From Crossiella sp. SN42 (lineage in GTDB: Bacteria > Actinomycetota > Actinomycetes > Mycobacteriales > Pseudonocardiaceae), in contig NZ_JAMHIV010000004.1 of NCBI RefSeq assembly GCF_023897065.1, forward strand, positions 1 to 64,000: a stretch of 64,000 nucleotides of DNA. Direction: 5' to 3'. Below, one piece after another: positions 30,788-40,717 of the stretch. The position numbers and the translations under genes were made by a program. Under the pieces are notes generated by a model. The model ran no database searches and had not been told where the DNA came from. It saw nothing but the letters and a program-made list of their open reading frames with translations. Within the stretch, counting starts at the first letter, position 1. The number at the start of each line of letters is the position of its first letter.

Positions 30788-31459
30788 GTGACCGTGACCA
30801 AGGCGGCCAAGTCCGCTCCTGCGGCGGACCGGATCCGGCGGGCGGCGCTGACCCTGTTCGCGGCGAAAGGCTTTCACGGCACCGGGATCCGGGATCTGGC
30901 CGAGGCGGCCGGGCTGTCCTCGGCCAGTCTGTACCACTACATGGGCACCAAGGAGGACCTGCTGCTGCGGATCATGCGCGAGTGCATGGCCCGGCTGCTG
31001 ACCGCGGGCCATCGGGTGGTCACGGGGGATCCGGATCCGCGGTCGCGGCTGGCCGGGCTGGTGCAGGTGCACGTGCTCAGTCACGCGCTGCATCCGCTGG
31101 AGACCGCGGTGGTGGACCACGAGCTGCGGGCCCTCTCCCCCGCCGCGCGGGCGAGCGTGGTGGCGCAGCGGGACGAGTACGAGGACCTGTGGCGGGCGGC
31201 CATCGAGGAGGGTTGCGCCAGTGAGGTGTTCCGCAGCTCGGCGCCCGCGGTGACCCGGTTGGCGCTGCTGGAGATGTGTGGCGGGGTGGCCCGCTGGTAC
31301 TCACCGCGTGGCAGGCTGGCGCTGACCGAGTTGGCCGTGCACTACACCGAGATCGCCTTTGGTGCGCTGCGCGCCGAACCGTCCACAGTGGACACCGAGG
31401 CGGCGCGGCTGCGGACCGGGCTGGTCAGCGAGGTGTGGGGCGGGGCAGTGCGTCGTTGA
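30788..31459 (+). CDS. TetR/AcrR-family transcriptional regulator
   Basis: 223 residues. The N-terminal TetR HTH (about 12-60) reads RIRRAALTLFAAKGFHGTGIRDLAEAAGLSSASLYHYMGTKEDLL. The larger C-terminal ligand domain resembles the acyl-CoA-responsive KstR2/FadR-like group (HPLETAVVDHELRALSPAARASVVAQRDEYEDLW). GTG 30788 has GAGGAG 6 nt upstream. It lies just beyond the 3' end of the valine operon, with one small convergent gene between, so it is a candidate regulator of that operon; the sequence does not prove this. The 3' end overlaps the convergent membrane-protein gene by 35 bp and contains a perfect GTCCACAGTGGAC. Confidence 0.88.
   Translation: MTVTKAAKSAPAADRIRRAALTLFAAKGFHGTGIRDLAEAAGLSSASLYHYMGTKEDLLLRIMRECMARLLTAGHRVVTGDPDPRSRLAGLVQVHVLSHALHPLETAVVDHELRALSPAARASVVAQRDEYEDLWRAAIEEGCASEVFRSSAPAVTRLALLEMCGGVARWYSPRGRLALTELAVHYTEIAFGALRAEPSTVDTEAARLRTGLVSEVWGGAVRR
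31381..31393. repeat. GTCCACAGTGGAC, type copy of a recurrent 13-bp palindrome
   Basis: Perfect palindrome around a central base, in frame TCC-ACA-GTG-GAC (Ser-Thr-Val-Asp). Other perfect copies are at 45074-45086 and 62890-62902. Variants with a mismatch in the arms or centre are at 18332, 22714, 22927, 25754, 31662, 33818, 51967, 62051 and 63457 (start positions). All lie in coding sequence, in the same reading register on whichever strand is coding. ACA, ACT, ATT and TTG codons inside it are otherwise rare here. Confidence 0.8.
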
Positions 31460-31877
31460 GCGTCTCGCCGGTCGGTGTGCGCGCGGTGCAGACCAGCGGT
31501 TGTCCCGGTTCCGCCGTCCTGGTGGCCAGCACGCGTTCGCGGCTGCGACCCTTGTCCAGGGTGATCACGCAGCTCAGGCCGGCGGCCGGGTCGGCGATGC
31601 TGACCCTGGCCTCCGCGCCGGGTGGGATGGCCACCTCTTCCTTCCACGGCAGCGAGACACCGTCCACAGTGGTCTGCACCGGTGGCTTGTCCCGGTCGCC
31701 GGTGGGCTGATCGAGGTACTCGATCCGGGCCGGGGCGACCGCGCCGGAGACCTCGTAGGTGACCGCGTAGATGTCGATCGGCCGATACACCACGGTGAGC
31801 AGGTAGGTCACGTAGACCACCACGACCAGGCCCACCACGCCGAGTGAGGCCAGCAGCGTCTTCGCCCACGGCTTCAT
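31425..31877 (-). CDS. Small membrane-anchored protein, MmpS-like
   Basis: 150 residues. One N-terminal transmembrane helix (about 7-30, LLASLGVVGLVVVVYVTYLLTVV) is followed by an extracytoplasmic beta domain (VTYEVSGAVAPARIEYLDQ, VSLPWKEEVAIPPGAEARVSIAD). The pattern is that of MmpS-type accessory proteins: a single helix, then a strand with VTYEV.G. There is no MmpL transporter next to it. One Cys in the middle and one near the end could pair. The gene is convergent with the TetR gene. The similarity is from pattern only; function uncertain. Confidence 0.65.
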   Translation of the reverse strand: MKPWAKTLLASLGVVGLVVVVYVTYLLTVVYRPIDIYAVTYEVSGAVAPARIEYLDQPTGDRDKPPVQTTVDGVSLPWKEEVAIPPGAEARVSIADPAAGLSCVITLDKGRSRERVLATRTAEPGQPLVCTARTPTGETLNDALPRPTPR

Positions 31878-31947
31878 GACCCCCAGCTTGCCACCGGGCT
31901 CGCGCGCCGGTGGGCAGCTGGGGGTGTGCTGGCGTGTCCGGACCAGG

Positions 31948-32721
31948 TCAGTTGTGCTCGAACTTGGCCGCGCGCTTCTCGATGAAGGCGGCCATGCCCT
32001 CCTTCTGGTCCGCGGTGGCGAAGGTGGCGTGGAACAGGCGACGCTCGAACCGGACGCCCTCGGCCAGGGTGGTCTCGTAGGCGCGGTTCACCGCCTCCTT
32101 GGCCATGATCGCGATCGGGGTGGACATCCCGGCGATGGTGGCCGCGGTGGCCAGCGCGTCCTCCAGCAGCTGGTCCGCCGGCACGATGCGGGAGACCAGT
32201 CCGGCCCGCTCGGCCTCCTCGGCGTCCATCATCCGGCCGGTCAGGCACAGCTCCATCGCCTTGGCCTTGCCGATCGCGCGGGTGAGCCGCTGCGAGCCGC
32301 CGATGCCGGGGATCACGCCGAGCTTGATCTCCGGCTGGCCGAACTTCGCGGTGTCGGAAGCCAGCAGCACGTCGCAGATCATGGCCAGCTCGCAGCCGCC
32401 GCCCAGCGCGTAGCCGGAGACCGCGGCGATGATCGGCTTGCGCACCTGGGCCAGCTGGTCCCACTCGGCGAACCAGTCGTCCAGGTAGACCTGCGGGTAG
32501 CCGTTGGGCTGCATCTCCTTGATGTCCGCACCTGCCGCGAAGGCCTTGGCCGAACCGGTGATCACCAGCGCGCCGATCTCCGGGTCGCGGTCCAGCTCAC
32601 GCGCGGCGGTGGTGACCTCGCGCATCAGCTGGAGGTTGAGCGCGTTGAGCGCCTTGGGCCGGTTGAGCGTGATCAGGCCGACCCGCTCACGTCGCTCGAG
32701 GAGGATGGTTTCGTAGCTCAC
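31948..32721 (-). CDS. Enoyl-CoA hydratase (methacrylyl-CoA hydratase of valine degradation)
   Basis: 257-residue crotonase, full length. The oxyanion-hole motifs are [11 protein letters not shown] and [11 protein letters not shown]. The catalytic Glu pair falls in [10 protein letters not shown] and [15 protein letters not shown]. It hydrates an enoyl-CoA; as the last gene of a valine operon the natural substrate is methacrylyl-CoA, giving 3-hydroxyisobutyryl-CoA. GTG 32721 overlaps the mmsB stop (GTGA). A general short-chain EchA8-like hydratase is the alternative reading. Confidence 0.88.
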   Translation of the reverse strand: MSYETILLERRERVGLITLNRPKALNALNLQLMREVTTAARELDRDPEIGALVITGSAKAFAAGADIKEMQPNGYPQVYLDDWFAEWDQLAQVRKPIIAAVSGYALGGGCELAMICDVLLASDTAKFGQPEIKLGVIPGIGGSQRLTRAIGKAKAMELCLTGRMMDAEEAERAGLVSRIVPADQLLEDALATAATIAGMSTPIAIMAKEAVNRAYETTLAEGVRFERRLFHATFATADQKEGMAAFIEKRAAKFEHN

Positions 32722-33617
32722 GCCTGGTCTCCCTGCTTCGACCGGTCACGGATGGCGTTGATGATGCCGGAGAAGTCGGTCCCGGCCCCACCCTCGGCGG
32801 CATAGGCGCGGAACAACTCCGCGGTGTGCCGTCCCAGCGCGGTGTCCGTGCCGGTCTCGGTGGCCGCGGCCTCGGCCAGGCCGAGGTCCTTGAGCATCAG
32901 CGCGGTGGCGAAGCCGGGCTGGTAGTCCCGGTTGGCCGGGCTGCCGGGCACCGGGCCGGGCACCGGGCAGTTGGTGGTCAGCGCCCAGCACTGGCCGGAA
33001 GCGGTGGAGGCCACGTCGAAGAGCGCCTGGTGGGACAGGCCGAGCTGCTCCCCCAGCACGAACGCCTCGCTGACCGCGACCATGGAGATGCCCAGGATCA
33101 TGTTGTTGCAGATCTTGGCGGCCTGCCCGGCCCCGGACTCGCCGCAGTGCACCGAGCGGCGGCCCATCACGGCCAGGATCGGCTCCGCGCGGGCGAAGTT
33201 GTCGGTGCTGCCGCCTACCATGAAGGTCAGGGTGGCGGCCTGGGCGCCGACGACGCCCCCGGAGACCGGGGCGTCCAGTGCGGCGTGCCCGGCGTTCGCG
33301 GCCGCCTCGGCGGCCTGGCGGGCGGCGGCCACGTCGATGGTGGAGCAGTCCAGGAACAGGGTGCCGGGCTTGGCCTCGGGCAGGATCTCCCGGTAGCAGT
33401 CCAGCACGTGCGCGCCGCTGGGCAGCATGGTGATGACCACCTCGGCCGCCCGCACGGCCTGCACCGCGCTGCCCGCCGGGCTGACGCCCGCGGCTTCGGC
33501 GGCGTCCACCGCGGCGGCGACCGGGTCGTAGCCGTGCACGGTGTGCCCGGCCTTGACCAGGTTGGCGGCCATCGGGCCACCCATGTTGCCCAGGCCGAGG
33601 AATCCGATGACGGTCAT
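32718..33617 (-). CDS. mmsB: 3-hydroxyisobutyrate dehydrogenase
   Basis: 299-residue NAD-dependent beta-hydroxyacid dehydrogenase. The Rossmann loop is [23 protein letters not shown] (residues 5-27). The substrate motif is [22 protein letters not shown], the catalytic Lys lies in [12 protein letters not shown], and the C-terminal domain has [10 protein letters not shown]. It oxidises 3-hydroxyisobutyrate to methylmalonate semialdehyde. It is coupled to the hydrolase gene (ATGA overlap) and the hydratase gene (GTGA). The neighbours make the assignment strong. Confidence 0.93.
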   Translation of the reverse strand: MTVIGFLGLGNMGGPMAANLVKAGHTVHGYDPVAAAVDAAEAAGVSPAGSAVQAVRAAEVVITMLPSGAHVLDCYREILPEAKPGTLFLDCSTIDVAAARQAAEAAANAGHAALDAPVSGGVVGAQAATLTFMVGGSTDNFARAEPILAVMGRRSVHCGESGAGQAAKICNNMILGISMVAVSEAFVLGEQLGLSHQALFDVASTASGQCWALTTNCPVPGPVPGSPANRDYQPGFATALMLKDLGLAEAAATETGTDTALGRHTAELFRAYAAEGGAGTDFSGIINAIRDRSKQGDQA

Positions 33618-34651
33618 GCCGAACCTCCGAACACGGGCTGCTGTCCTGGCTTCGGGGTGAAGTACTCCTCGACCGCGGCGTCGGAGACCTCGGCCAGGGT
33701 GGCCGGCTGCCAGGTCGGGTTGCGGTCCTTGTCGATGACCGCGGCGCGGATGCCCTCGGCCAGGTCCGGCGCGGTGAGGAACCGGCTGACCAGGCGGTGC
33801 TCCAGGTTCAGGCATTCCTCCACAGTGGACAGTTCGCGGGCGGTGCGCAGCGCGCGCAGGGCGACCTTGACCGCGGTGGGCGCCTTGGCCTGGATCTCCT
33901 TGGCCGCGGCCTCGGCTCCCGGGTGCCCGCTGCCGTGGAGGTTGGCCAGGATCTGCTCGACGGTGTCGGCGGCGTAGCAGGAGTCGATCCACTCGCGGTC
34001 CTCGGCGAGCTGACCCGCCGGCGGGGTCTCCGCGCGGGCGGCGATCTCCACCAGCAGCTGATCGGCGGGCAGTTCGGCCAGATCGGGCAGGGCCGCGCTG
34101 GGCAGGTACTGGTCGGCCAGGCCGCACAGGATCGCGTCCGCGGCGCCGATCCGGCCGCCGGTGAGCGCGAGGTGGGTGCCCAGCTCGCCGGGCGCGCGGG
34201 AGAGCAGGAAGGTGCCACCCACGTCGGGGATGAAACCGATGGAGACCTCGGGCATGCCGATCGCGGTCCGCTCGGTGACCACCCGCACGCTGCCGTGCGC
34301 GGACACCCCGACCCCGCCGCCCATGACCAGGCCGTCCATGAACACCGCGTACGGCTTGGGGTAGTTCGCGATCAGCGCGTTGACCTGGTACTCCTCGCGC
34401 CAGAACGCGATCGGCCCGTCGGTGCCGTCCTGGATCGCCTGGTAGATCGAGCGGATGTCGCCGCCGGCGCACAGGCCGCGCTCGCCCGCGCCGTCCAGCA
34501 GCACCGCGTGCACCGCTGGGTCGTTCGCCCACGAGGTGAGCGCCTTGCCCATCTCGCGCAGCATGTCGTCGCTGAGCGCGTTGATCGCGCGCGGCCGGTT
34601 CAGGGTGATCCGGCCGACGCCACCGGTGACCCTGATCAGGATGTCGTTCAC
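33614..34651 (-). CDS. 3-hydroxyisobutyryl-CoA hydrolase
   Basis: 345-residue crotonase-fold hydrolase of the HIBCH type, about 90 residues longer than hydratases. Signatures are GRITLNRPRAINALS, LCAGGDIRSIY, MDGLVMGGGVGVSAHGSVRVVTERT and MPEVSIGFIPDVGGTFLLSR. The HIBCH-like C-terminal extension has STVEECLNLEHRLVSRFL and GIRAAVIDKDRNPTW. It frees 3-hydroxyisobutyrate from CoA so MmsB can oxidise it. GTG 34651 overlaps the acyl-CoA dehydrogenase stop (GTGA). Confidence 0.92.
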   Translation of the reverse strand: MNDILIRVTGGVGRITLNRPRAINALSDDMLREMGKALTSWANDPAVHAVLLDGAGERGLCAGGDIRSIYQAIQDGTDGPIAFWREEYQVNALIANYPKPYAVFMDGLVMGGGVGVSAHGSVRVVTERTAIGMPEVSIGFIPDVGGTFLLSRAPGELGTHLALTGGRIGAADAILCGLADQYLPSAALPDLAELPADQLLVEIAARAETPPAGQLAEDREWIDSCYAADTVEQILANLHGSGHPGAEAAAKEIQAKAPTAVKVALRALRTARELSTVEECLNLEHRLVSRFLTAPDLAEGIRAAVIDKDRNPTWQPATLAEVSDAAVEEYFTPKPGQQPVFGGSA

Positions 34652-35817
34652 CGGTCACCGCCCATCAGGCCGCGGGAGACGATGACCCGCATGATCTCGT
34701 TGGTCCCTTCGAGGATCTGGTGCACCCGGAGGTCACGCACGATCTTCTCCACTCCGTACTCGGCGAGGTATCCGTACCCACCGTGCAGTTGCAGCGCGCG
34801 GTTCGCCACTTCGAAGCCGGTGTCGGTGGCGAAGCGCTTGGCCATCGCGCACAGCCGGGTGGCCTCGGGGTGGCGGGCGTCCAGCGCGGAGGCGGCCCGC
34901 CACAGCAGCAGCCGGGCCGCTTCCAGCTCGGTGCCCATGTCGGCCACGGTGAACCGCAGCGCCTGCTGCTTGCTCAGCGGCCCACCGAAGGCGGTGCGCT
35001 GGCCGAGGTGCTCGATCGACTTGTCCAGCGCGGCCTGCGCGCCACCGAGGGAGCAGGCGGCGATGTTGATCCGCCCGCCGTCCAGGCCGGACATGGCGAT
35101 GCGGAAACCGTTGCCCTCGCCGCCGATCAGGTTGGCCGCGGGCACCCGCACGCCGTCCATGATCACCTGGCGGGTGGGCTGGGCGTTCCAGCCCATCTTC
35201 TGCTCGTTGGCGCCGAACTCCAGGCCCGGCGTGCCCTTCTCCACCGCGAAGGCGGACACCCCGCCCGCGCCCGGCCCGCCGGTGCGCGCCATCACCAGGT
35301 AGAAGTCCGAGGACCCCGCGCCGGAGATGAACTGCTTGACCCCGGTGAGCACGTACTCCTCCCCATCGCGGACCGCGCTGGTGCGCAGCGCGGCGGCGTC
35401 GGAACCGGCGTCGGGCTCGGTGAGGCAGTAGCTGGCCAGCAGGTCCATCGAGACCAGGCCGGGCAGCCACTTGGCGCGCTGGGCCTCGTCGCCGAAGCGG
35501 TCCAGCATGCCCGCGACCATGTTGTGGATGGACAGGTAACCGGCGATGGACGGGCAGCCGGTGGCCAGTGACTCGAACACCAGCACCGCGTCCAGGCGGC
35601 TGAGCCCGGACCCGCCGTGCTGCTCGCCGACGTAGATGCCGCCCATGCCCAGCTGCGCGGCCTTGCGCAGCACGTCGACCGGGAAGTGCTTGCGCTGGTC
35701 CCAGTCCACCGCGTGCGGGGCCAGGTGCTCGGCGGCGAAGTCGGCGGCCATCTCCCGGATGGCGCGCTGGTCCTCGTTGAGCCCGAACACGTCCGGCCGG
35801 ATCTCCGAGATGGTCAT
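34648..35817 (-). CDS. Acyl-CoA dehydrogenase (probable isobutyryl-CoA dehydrogenase)
   Basis: 389-residue FAD acyl-CoA dehydrogenase with N-terminal helical, middle beta and C-terminal helical domains. Visible are YCLTEPDAGSDAAALRTSA (FAD/substrate loop), SGAGSSDFYLVMARTG and the C-terminal QLHGGYGYLAEYGVEKIVRDLRVHQILEGTNEIMRVIV with the usual catalytic Glu in LEGTNEIM. It sits 4 nt after mmsA and is coupled to the hydrolase, so isobutyryl-CoA is the likely substrate (ACAD8-like); sequence alone cannot exclude other short branched acyl-CoAs. Confidence 0.9.
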   Translation of the reverse strand: MTISEIRPDVFGLNEDQRAIREMAADFAAEHLAPHAVDWDQRKHFPVDVLRKAAQLGMGGIYVGEQHGGSGLSRLDAVLVFESLATGCPSIAGYLSIHNMVAGMLDRFGDEAQRAKWLPGLVSMDLLASYCLTEPDAGSDAAALRTSAVRDGEEYVLTGVKQFISGAGSSDFYLVMARTGGPGAGGVSAFAVEKGTPGLEFGANEQKMGWNAQPTRQVIMDGVRVPAANLIGGEGNGFRIAMSGLDGGRINIAACSLGGAQAALDKSIEHLGQRTAFGGPLSKQQALRFTVADMGTELEAARLLLWRAASALDARHPEATRLCAMAKRFATDTGFEVANRALQLHGGYGYLAEYGVEKIVRDLRVHQILEGTNEIMRVIVSRGLMGGDR

Positions 35818-35821
35818 CGGC

Positions 35822-37321
<1,500 letters not shown>

Positions 37322-37411
37322 GGACGCACCCCACTGTGCTAGCGGACAAGACGCCGCCCGGGGGTCGCCCCGGCGGCCGGTGAGTGATCAGCGCCACCCA
37401 CGGCCGAACAT

Positions 37412-37455
37412 ATAGTAGGACGTCCAACTATGTCGATACGGAGTGACGGACGTCC
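37412..37455. promoter_or_regulatory. Operator-like palindromes upstream of the valine operon
   Basis: ATAGTAGGACGTCCAACTAT (37412-37431) is a 20-bp palindrome with one mismatched pair. The core GGACGTCC recurs at 37448-37455, and the centres are exactly 30 bp apart. The second copy lies within the end of the kinase gene. The minus strand of the first copy contains TACTAT, a possible -10 for mmsA about 90 bp before its ATG. The spacing and symmetry suggest a TetR-type operator pair. Confidence 0.55.
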
Positions 37456-38375
37456 AAGTGTTCTAAGACTTCCGGCAGCCGGTCGGTCCAGTCGAGCAGC
37501 CGTCGCCGCCAGAGTCCGACCCTGGTCACCGCGGCCGCGGGCAGCGACTCGTCGGCGGCCCACTCCGCCCAGTCCTCGCCGGCCAGCCAGTCCAGGCAGC
37601 CCACGACGCGGTGCAGCAGCAGCGGGATCTCCGGCACGGTGCGGCCGTAGCCGGTCCAGAAGGCCGGGGGCAGCTCGGCGCCGTGCAGGTAGGCGTGCTC
37701 CTGGAAGGCGGACAGCTCGTCAAGGGGCTGGCGGACGCCGGGGTAGTCCCAGTCGATCAGGGTGGCCCGGTCCGGCCCGACGATCACGTTGAACAGGTTG
37801 ACGTCGCCGTGCACCAGGCAGGGACGCTCGGCGCGCAGCTCACCGGCGTGCGCGAGCAGCGCGGCGTCGACCGCGGGCAGCAGAGGCAGCAGCGCGGGGC
37901 GGTGTTGCCGCACCCACGGCTGGGTCGCGGCCAGTTCGGCGCGCAGCCGGTCGACCGGGTCGGCCGGGGTCAGCCGGAGGCCGTCGGGGCGGAGCTCGCC
38001 GTGCAGGTGCGCGGGAAAGCCCACCGCGTGCACCGCGGCCAGCGCCCGGCCGACCGCGTGCCAGACCCGGTCGGTCGCGGTGCCCGTGCGCACGGCCTCG
38101 GCCAGGGTGATGCCCTCGACATAGGCCACCAGGCGGTCGCCGCGGTCGTTCGCGGCCAGCAGGGCCGGTGCGCCGACCTGGTTGGCGGCCAGGAAATCCG
38201 CCATCGCCCTCGGGCTGGGCCGGGGGTGTTCGTGTTGGCGCAGCACCACTTTGCGGCCGTCGGCGAGCACGGCCAGGTGCAGCGTGTTGTCCAGTCCGTC
38301 GCCGCCGATCGGCTCGACCTGGGCCGCCGCGGGCAGTCCCGCGGCGGCGATCAGGTCGCCGAGGGCTTGGTTCAG
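37428..38375 (-). CDS. Aminoglycoside-phosphotransferase-fold (APH) kinase, probable CTG start
   Basis: APH/choline-kinase fold. The N-lobe has GGDGLDNTLHLAVLADGRKVVLRQ, with the ATP-binding Lys or Arg in VVLRQ. The catalytic loop is LVHGDVNLFNVIV (Asp of HGD) and the metal Asp is in LIDWDYPG. The first ATG/GTG/TTG in frame is GTG 38270, but that would remove the conserved N-lobe. The frame is open to CTG 38375, which overlaps the preceding stop as CTGA with GGTGGG just upstream, mirroring the ATGA/GTGA couplings elsewhere. I therefore place the start at CTG 38375 (315 aa). The phosphate acceptor is unknown; resistance should not be assumed. Confidence 0.75.
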   Translation of the reverse strand: MNQALGDLIAAAGLPAAAQVEPIGGDGLDNTLHLAVLADGRKVVLRQHEHPRPSPRAMADFLAANQVGAPALLAANDRGDRLVAYVEGITLAEAVRTGTATDRVWHAVGRALAAVHAVGFPAHLHGELRPDGLRLTPADPVDRLRAELAATQPWVRQHRPALLPLLPAVDAALLAHAGELRAERPCLVHGDVNLFNVIVGPDRATLIDWDYPGVRQPLDELSAFQEHAYLHGAELPPAFWTGYGRTVPEIPLLLHRVVGCLDWLAGEDWAEWAADESLPAAAVTRVGLWRRRLLDWTDRLPEVLEHLDVRHSVST

Positions 38376-40717
38376 CGGCCCACCAGGTCGCGGCTGATCA
38401 GCGACGGCAGGTCGACCCCGCAGCGCTCGGCCAGCTCGCGCACCGGGTCCGGCAGCGGCAGCAGCTTGCGGATGTCCTTGGTCGCCGGGACGCCCTCACT
38501 GCCGCCGATCAGGCTGTGCGGGGTGCTCATCCCGGACAGCTGGTAGCTGCGCCAGGTCGGCGGCTTGCCCTCGGTGAAGGCCAGCGAACGTCCGCTCCAC
38601 AGCAGCAGTGCCATGGTGCGGCGGTTGCTCACCACCACCGCGGTGCCGCCCTGCTTGCTCACCGCGGCGAAGTCGGTGATCATCCGGGCGGCTTCGCGCA
38701 GCGGGCGCCGGCACTCGCCGGTCACCACCCACGCGCCGTCCAGCCGGTCGATCTCGAATCCTCGCTCGCGCAGATCCTCCTGCACGGCCGCGCTCGGTTC
38801 GTCCACCGAGTTCTCGGCCAGTTCCAACACCTGCTCGACCTCGGTCACCGTGGTCGTTCTCCCTTCGAACCGCCGCGTGTCCGGCAACAGCGGTTCCACC
38901 AACTCGGGCCTGCCGAATGCGGCCCATTCATAACATCGCTCCCACGCGTGGCGCGCGGTCCGGTCGGCGGCTGAGCCGCCTTGGAGATCGGCATCCTGCA
39001 ACAGCAAGGCGAGGCAGGCGGCGAGCAGGGTGCTCAGCCGCGCCTGCGCCTGGTCGGGCAGTGCCTTCTGCTCGGCCTCGGTGGGGCACAGGGACTGCGC
39101 CAGCGCACTGAGGCCGGGCCGCCATTCGTCGTCGTGACCCCAGACCCCGGCGGCGAGCAGGTCCAGGTACAGGCAGGTGAGCAGCATGCGCACCGGCAGT
39201 GGCGCGCCGGGCTCGGCCGCGGCGACCCAGCGAGCGGCCAGTGCGCGGACCTTGTCCCGGTCCTCGTCCTGGAGCAGCGCTCCGGCGGGGTGGCCGTCCT
39301 CGGCGAGCTCGCCGACGGTCCAGGCGGCAGGCCTGGGTTCGGGCAGCACGGAGACCGCGCCGGGCAGCACCCGCTCGGTCAGCGGGTCGCCGAGAACCGA
39401 TCGGGTGAACTGCACGTAGGCGGCCCAATCCGGCCGGAACGGCAGTTGATCAGCGGTAATCTTGCCGAGGGTGTCGGTGAACCGGCTCAGGCGGGCCGGG
39501 TCGGCGAGCAGCGCGGCCGCGGGCCGGTCGGACAGGCCGGAGCCGCTGCTCTGCTCGGTGCGGGGCGCGCAGGCGGTCAGGTCGGTGACGTGCGCGGGGC
39601 CGGAGGCGACGCGGCGCTCGTCCACCAGTGCGCTCACCCGGAGCGCGACTCCCGGTTCCTCGGCGGGAACCCGGGCGCGCACGGGGCCGTTGACGTACAG
39701 CTCGGCGGCGGGCACCCGATGGGCAGCGAGCCAGCCGTTGCCGGTCAGGGTTTCCACGATGACGCCGTGGGTGCCGCGCGGCACCAGGAACTCCACCACC
39801 GTAGTGTCGTCCTCGCGAAAAGCGCCGAGCAGCCGGGGTCCCCTTGTGCTCTGCGACACAGCGTCCTGGGACACAGGGGTTTCCGGGGGCAGCGGACCGC
39901 TTTCGCCTTCCGGCGCAACGGACTCCGCGCGCGGGTGCAGGGCGGCCAGCACGCAGTCACCGCCCTCGGCGACCGAGCGCAGCAGCCCGGACCCGGTGAG
40001 GTGGCCGCCGGCCAGCGCGGTCCACCGGCCGTCAGTGGCCTGCCATTCAATGAGCGTCGCGTCCGCGGGCGCGGTGCGGACCTCGCGCGGCTGGAGGTGC
40101 TCGGTGAGGGCGTGCACGGCGGCCGGGTCGGCGGCGGGCGCGGTCAGGCCGAGCACCCGGACCGGACCCGGGGGCAGCTGGGCCAGCAGGGGTTCGGTGA
40201 GGTTGCCGAGGAAACGCAGCCCGGCGGCTCGGGTGGCTGAGGGCACCATGGCGATGGCGATCTCGTCCAGGGTGTCGGCCAGCCAGGACGGCAGGGTCAG
40301 CGCCTGGGCCAGGTCGGCCAGCCAGGTGCCGAGGTCGGCCAGCGCCACTGGTCCCTCGGCCAGGTCGCTGTGCACGGCCAGCCACAAGCCGCCGCCGGTG
40401 TACCCGTCCAGGGTGGGATCGCCGGAGCCGACCGCCACCGCGACCCGGTCCGCACCGAGCAGCACCGCGAGCCGGGGCAGGAACCTGCCCTGGCCCAGCG
40501 CGTGCCCGTGCTGGTAGGCGCGACCGGCGAAGCGGACGTCGGCCGGGTCGTGCTGGGCCGCGCCGTGCCCGGTGAGCACGGTGACCCGCGCGCCGAGCTC
40601 GCGCGCCCTGGGCAGGCAGTGCCGTTCCAGGTAGTCGAGGTCGACGGCGTGGCCGGTGATCAGCAGCTCGCGCAGCGGGCCGGTCCACTCGGCGAGCAGG
40701 GACAGCGGGGTGCTCAC
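38372..40717 (-). CDS. 781-residue protein with degenerate PLD-like N-terminal domain, unknown function
   Basis: Residues about 12-130 follow the plan of the helicase-associated PLD-like nuclease domain (DLDYLERHCLPRARELGARVTVLTGHG, then RFLPRLAVLLGADRVAVAVGSGDPTLDGYTGGGLWLAV). The usual FHPK / VGSxNLT motif has become FLPR / VGSGDPT, so the catalytic His-Lys pair is not present. The middle and C-terminal parts (FEGRTTTVTEVEQVLELAE, AWVVTGECRRPLREAARMITDF, TMALLLWSGRSLAF) are not recognised. It is coupled upstream (ATGA) to another unknown protein and downstream (CTGA) to the APH-type kinase. A role in nucleic-acid sensing is a guess only. Confidence 0.7.
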   Translation of the reverse strand: MSTPLSLLAEWTGPLRELLITGHAVDLDYLERHCLPRARELGARVTVLTGHGAAQHDPADVRFAGRAYQHGHALGQGRFLPRLAVLLGADRVAVAVGSGDPTLDGYTGGGLWLAVHSDLAEGPVALADLGTWLADLAQALTLPSWLADTLDEIAIAMVPSATRAAGLRFLGNLTEPLLAQLPPGPVRVLGLTAPAADPAAVHALTEHLQPREVRTAPADATLIEWQATDGRWTALAGGHLTGSGLLRSVAEGGDCVLAALHPRAESVAPEGESGPLPPETPVSQDAVSQSTRGPRLLGAFREDDTTVVEFLVPRGTHGVIVETLTGNGWLAAHRVPAAELYVNGPVRARVPAEEPGVALRVSALVDERRVASGPAHVTDLTACAPRTEQSSGSGLSDRPAAALLADPARLSRFTDTLGKITADQLPFRPDWAAYVQFTRSVLGDPLTERVLPGAVSVLPEPRPAAWTVGELAEDGHPAGALLQDEDRDKVRALAARWVAAAEPGAPLPVRMLLTCLYLDLLAAGVWGHDDEWRPGLSALAQSLCPTEAEQKALPDQAQARLSTLLAACLALLLQDADLQGGSAADRTARHAWERCYEWAAFGRPELVEPLLPDTRRFEGRTTTVTEVEQVLELAENSVDEPSAAVQEDLRERGFEIDRLDGAWVVTGECRRPLREAARMITDFAAVSKQGGTAVVVSNRRTMALLLWSGRSLAFTEGKPPTWRSYQLSGMSTPHSLIGGSEGVPATKDIRKLLPLPDPVRELAERCGVDLPSLISRDLVGR

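Noticed and set aside
29456-31120. 554-codon minus-strand frame across the G-rich tract
   Set aside because: Composition is dominated by Pro/Ala/Arg/His from the repeat itself, and it runs through the TetR gene antisense.
37428-38375. Aminoglycoside resistance gene
   Set aside because: The fold is shared by many kinases (choline, homoserine, macrolide, protein-like). Nothing in the sequence shows drug specificity, and the operon context is unrelated.
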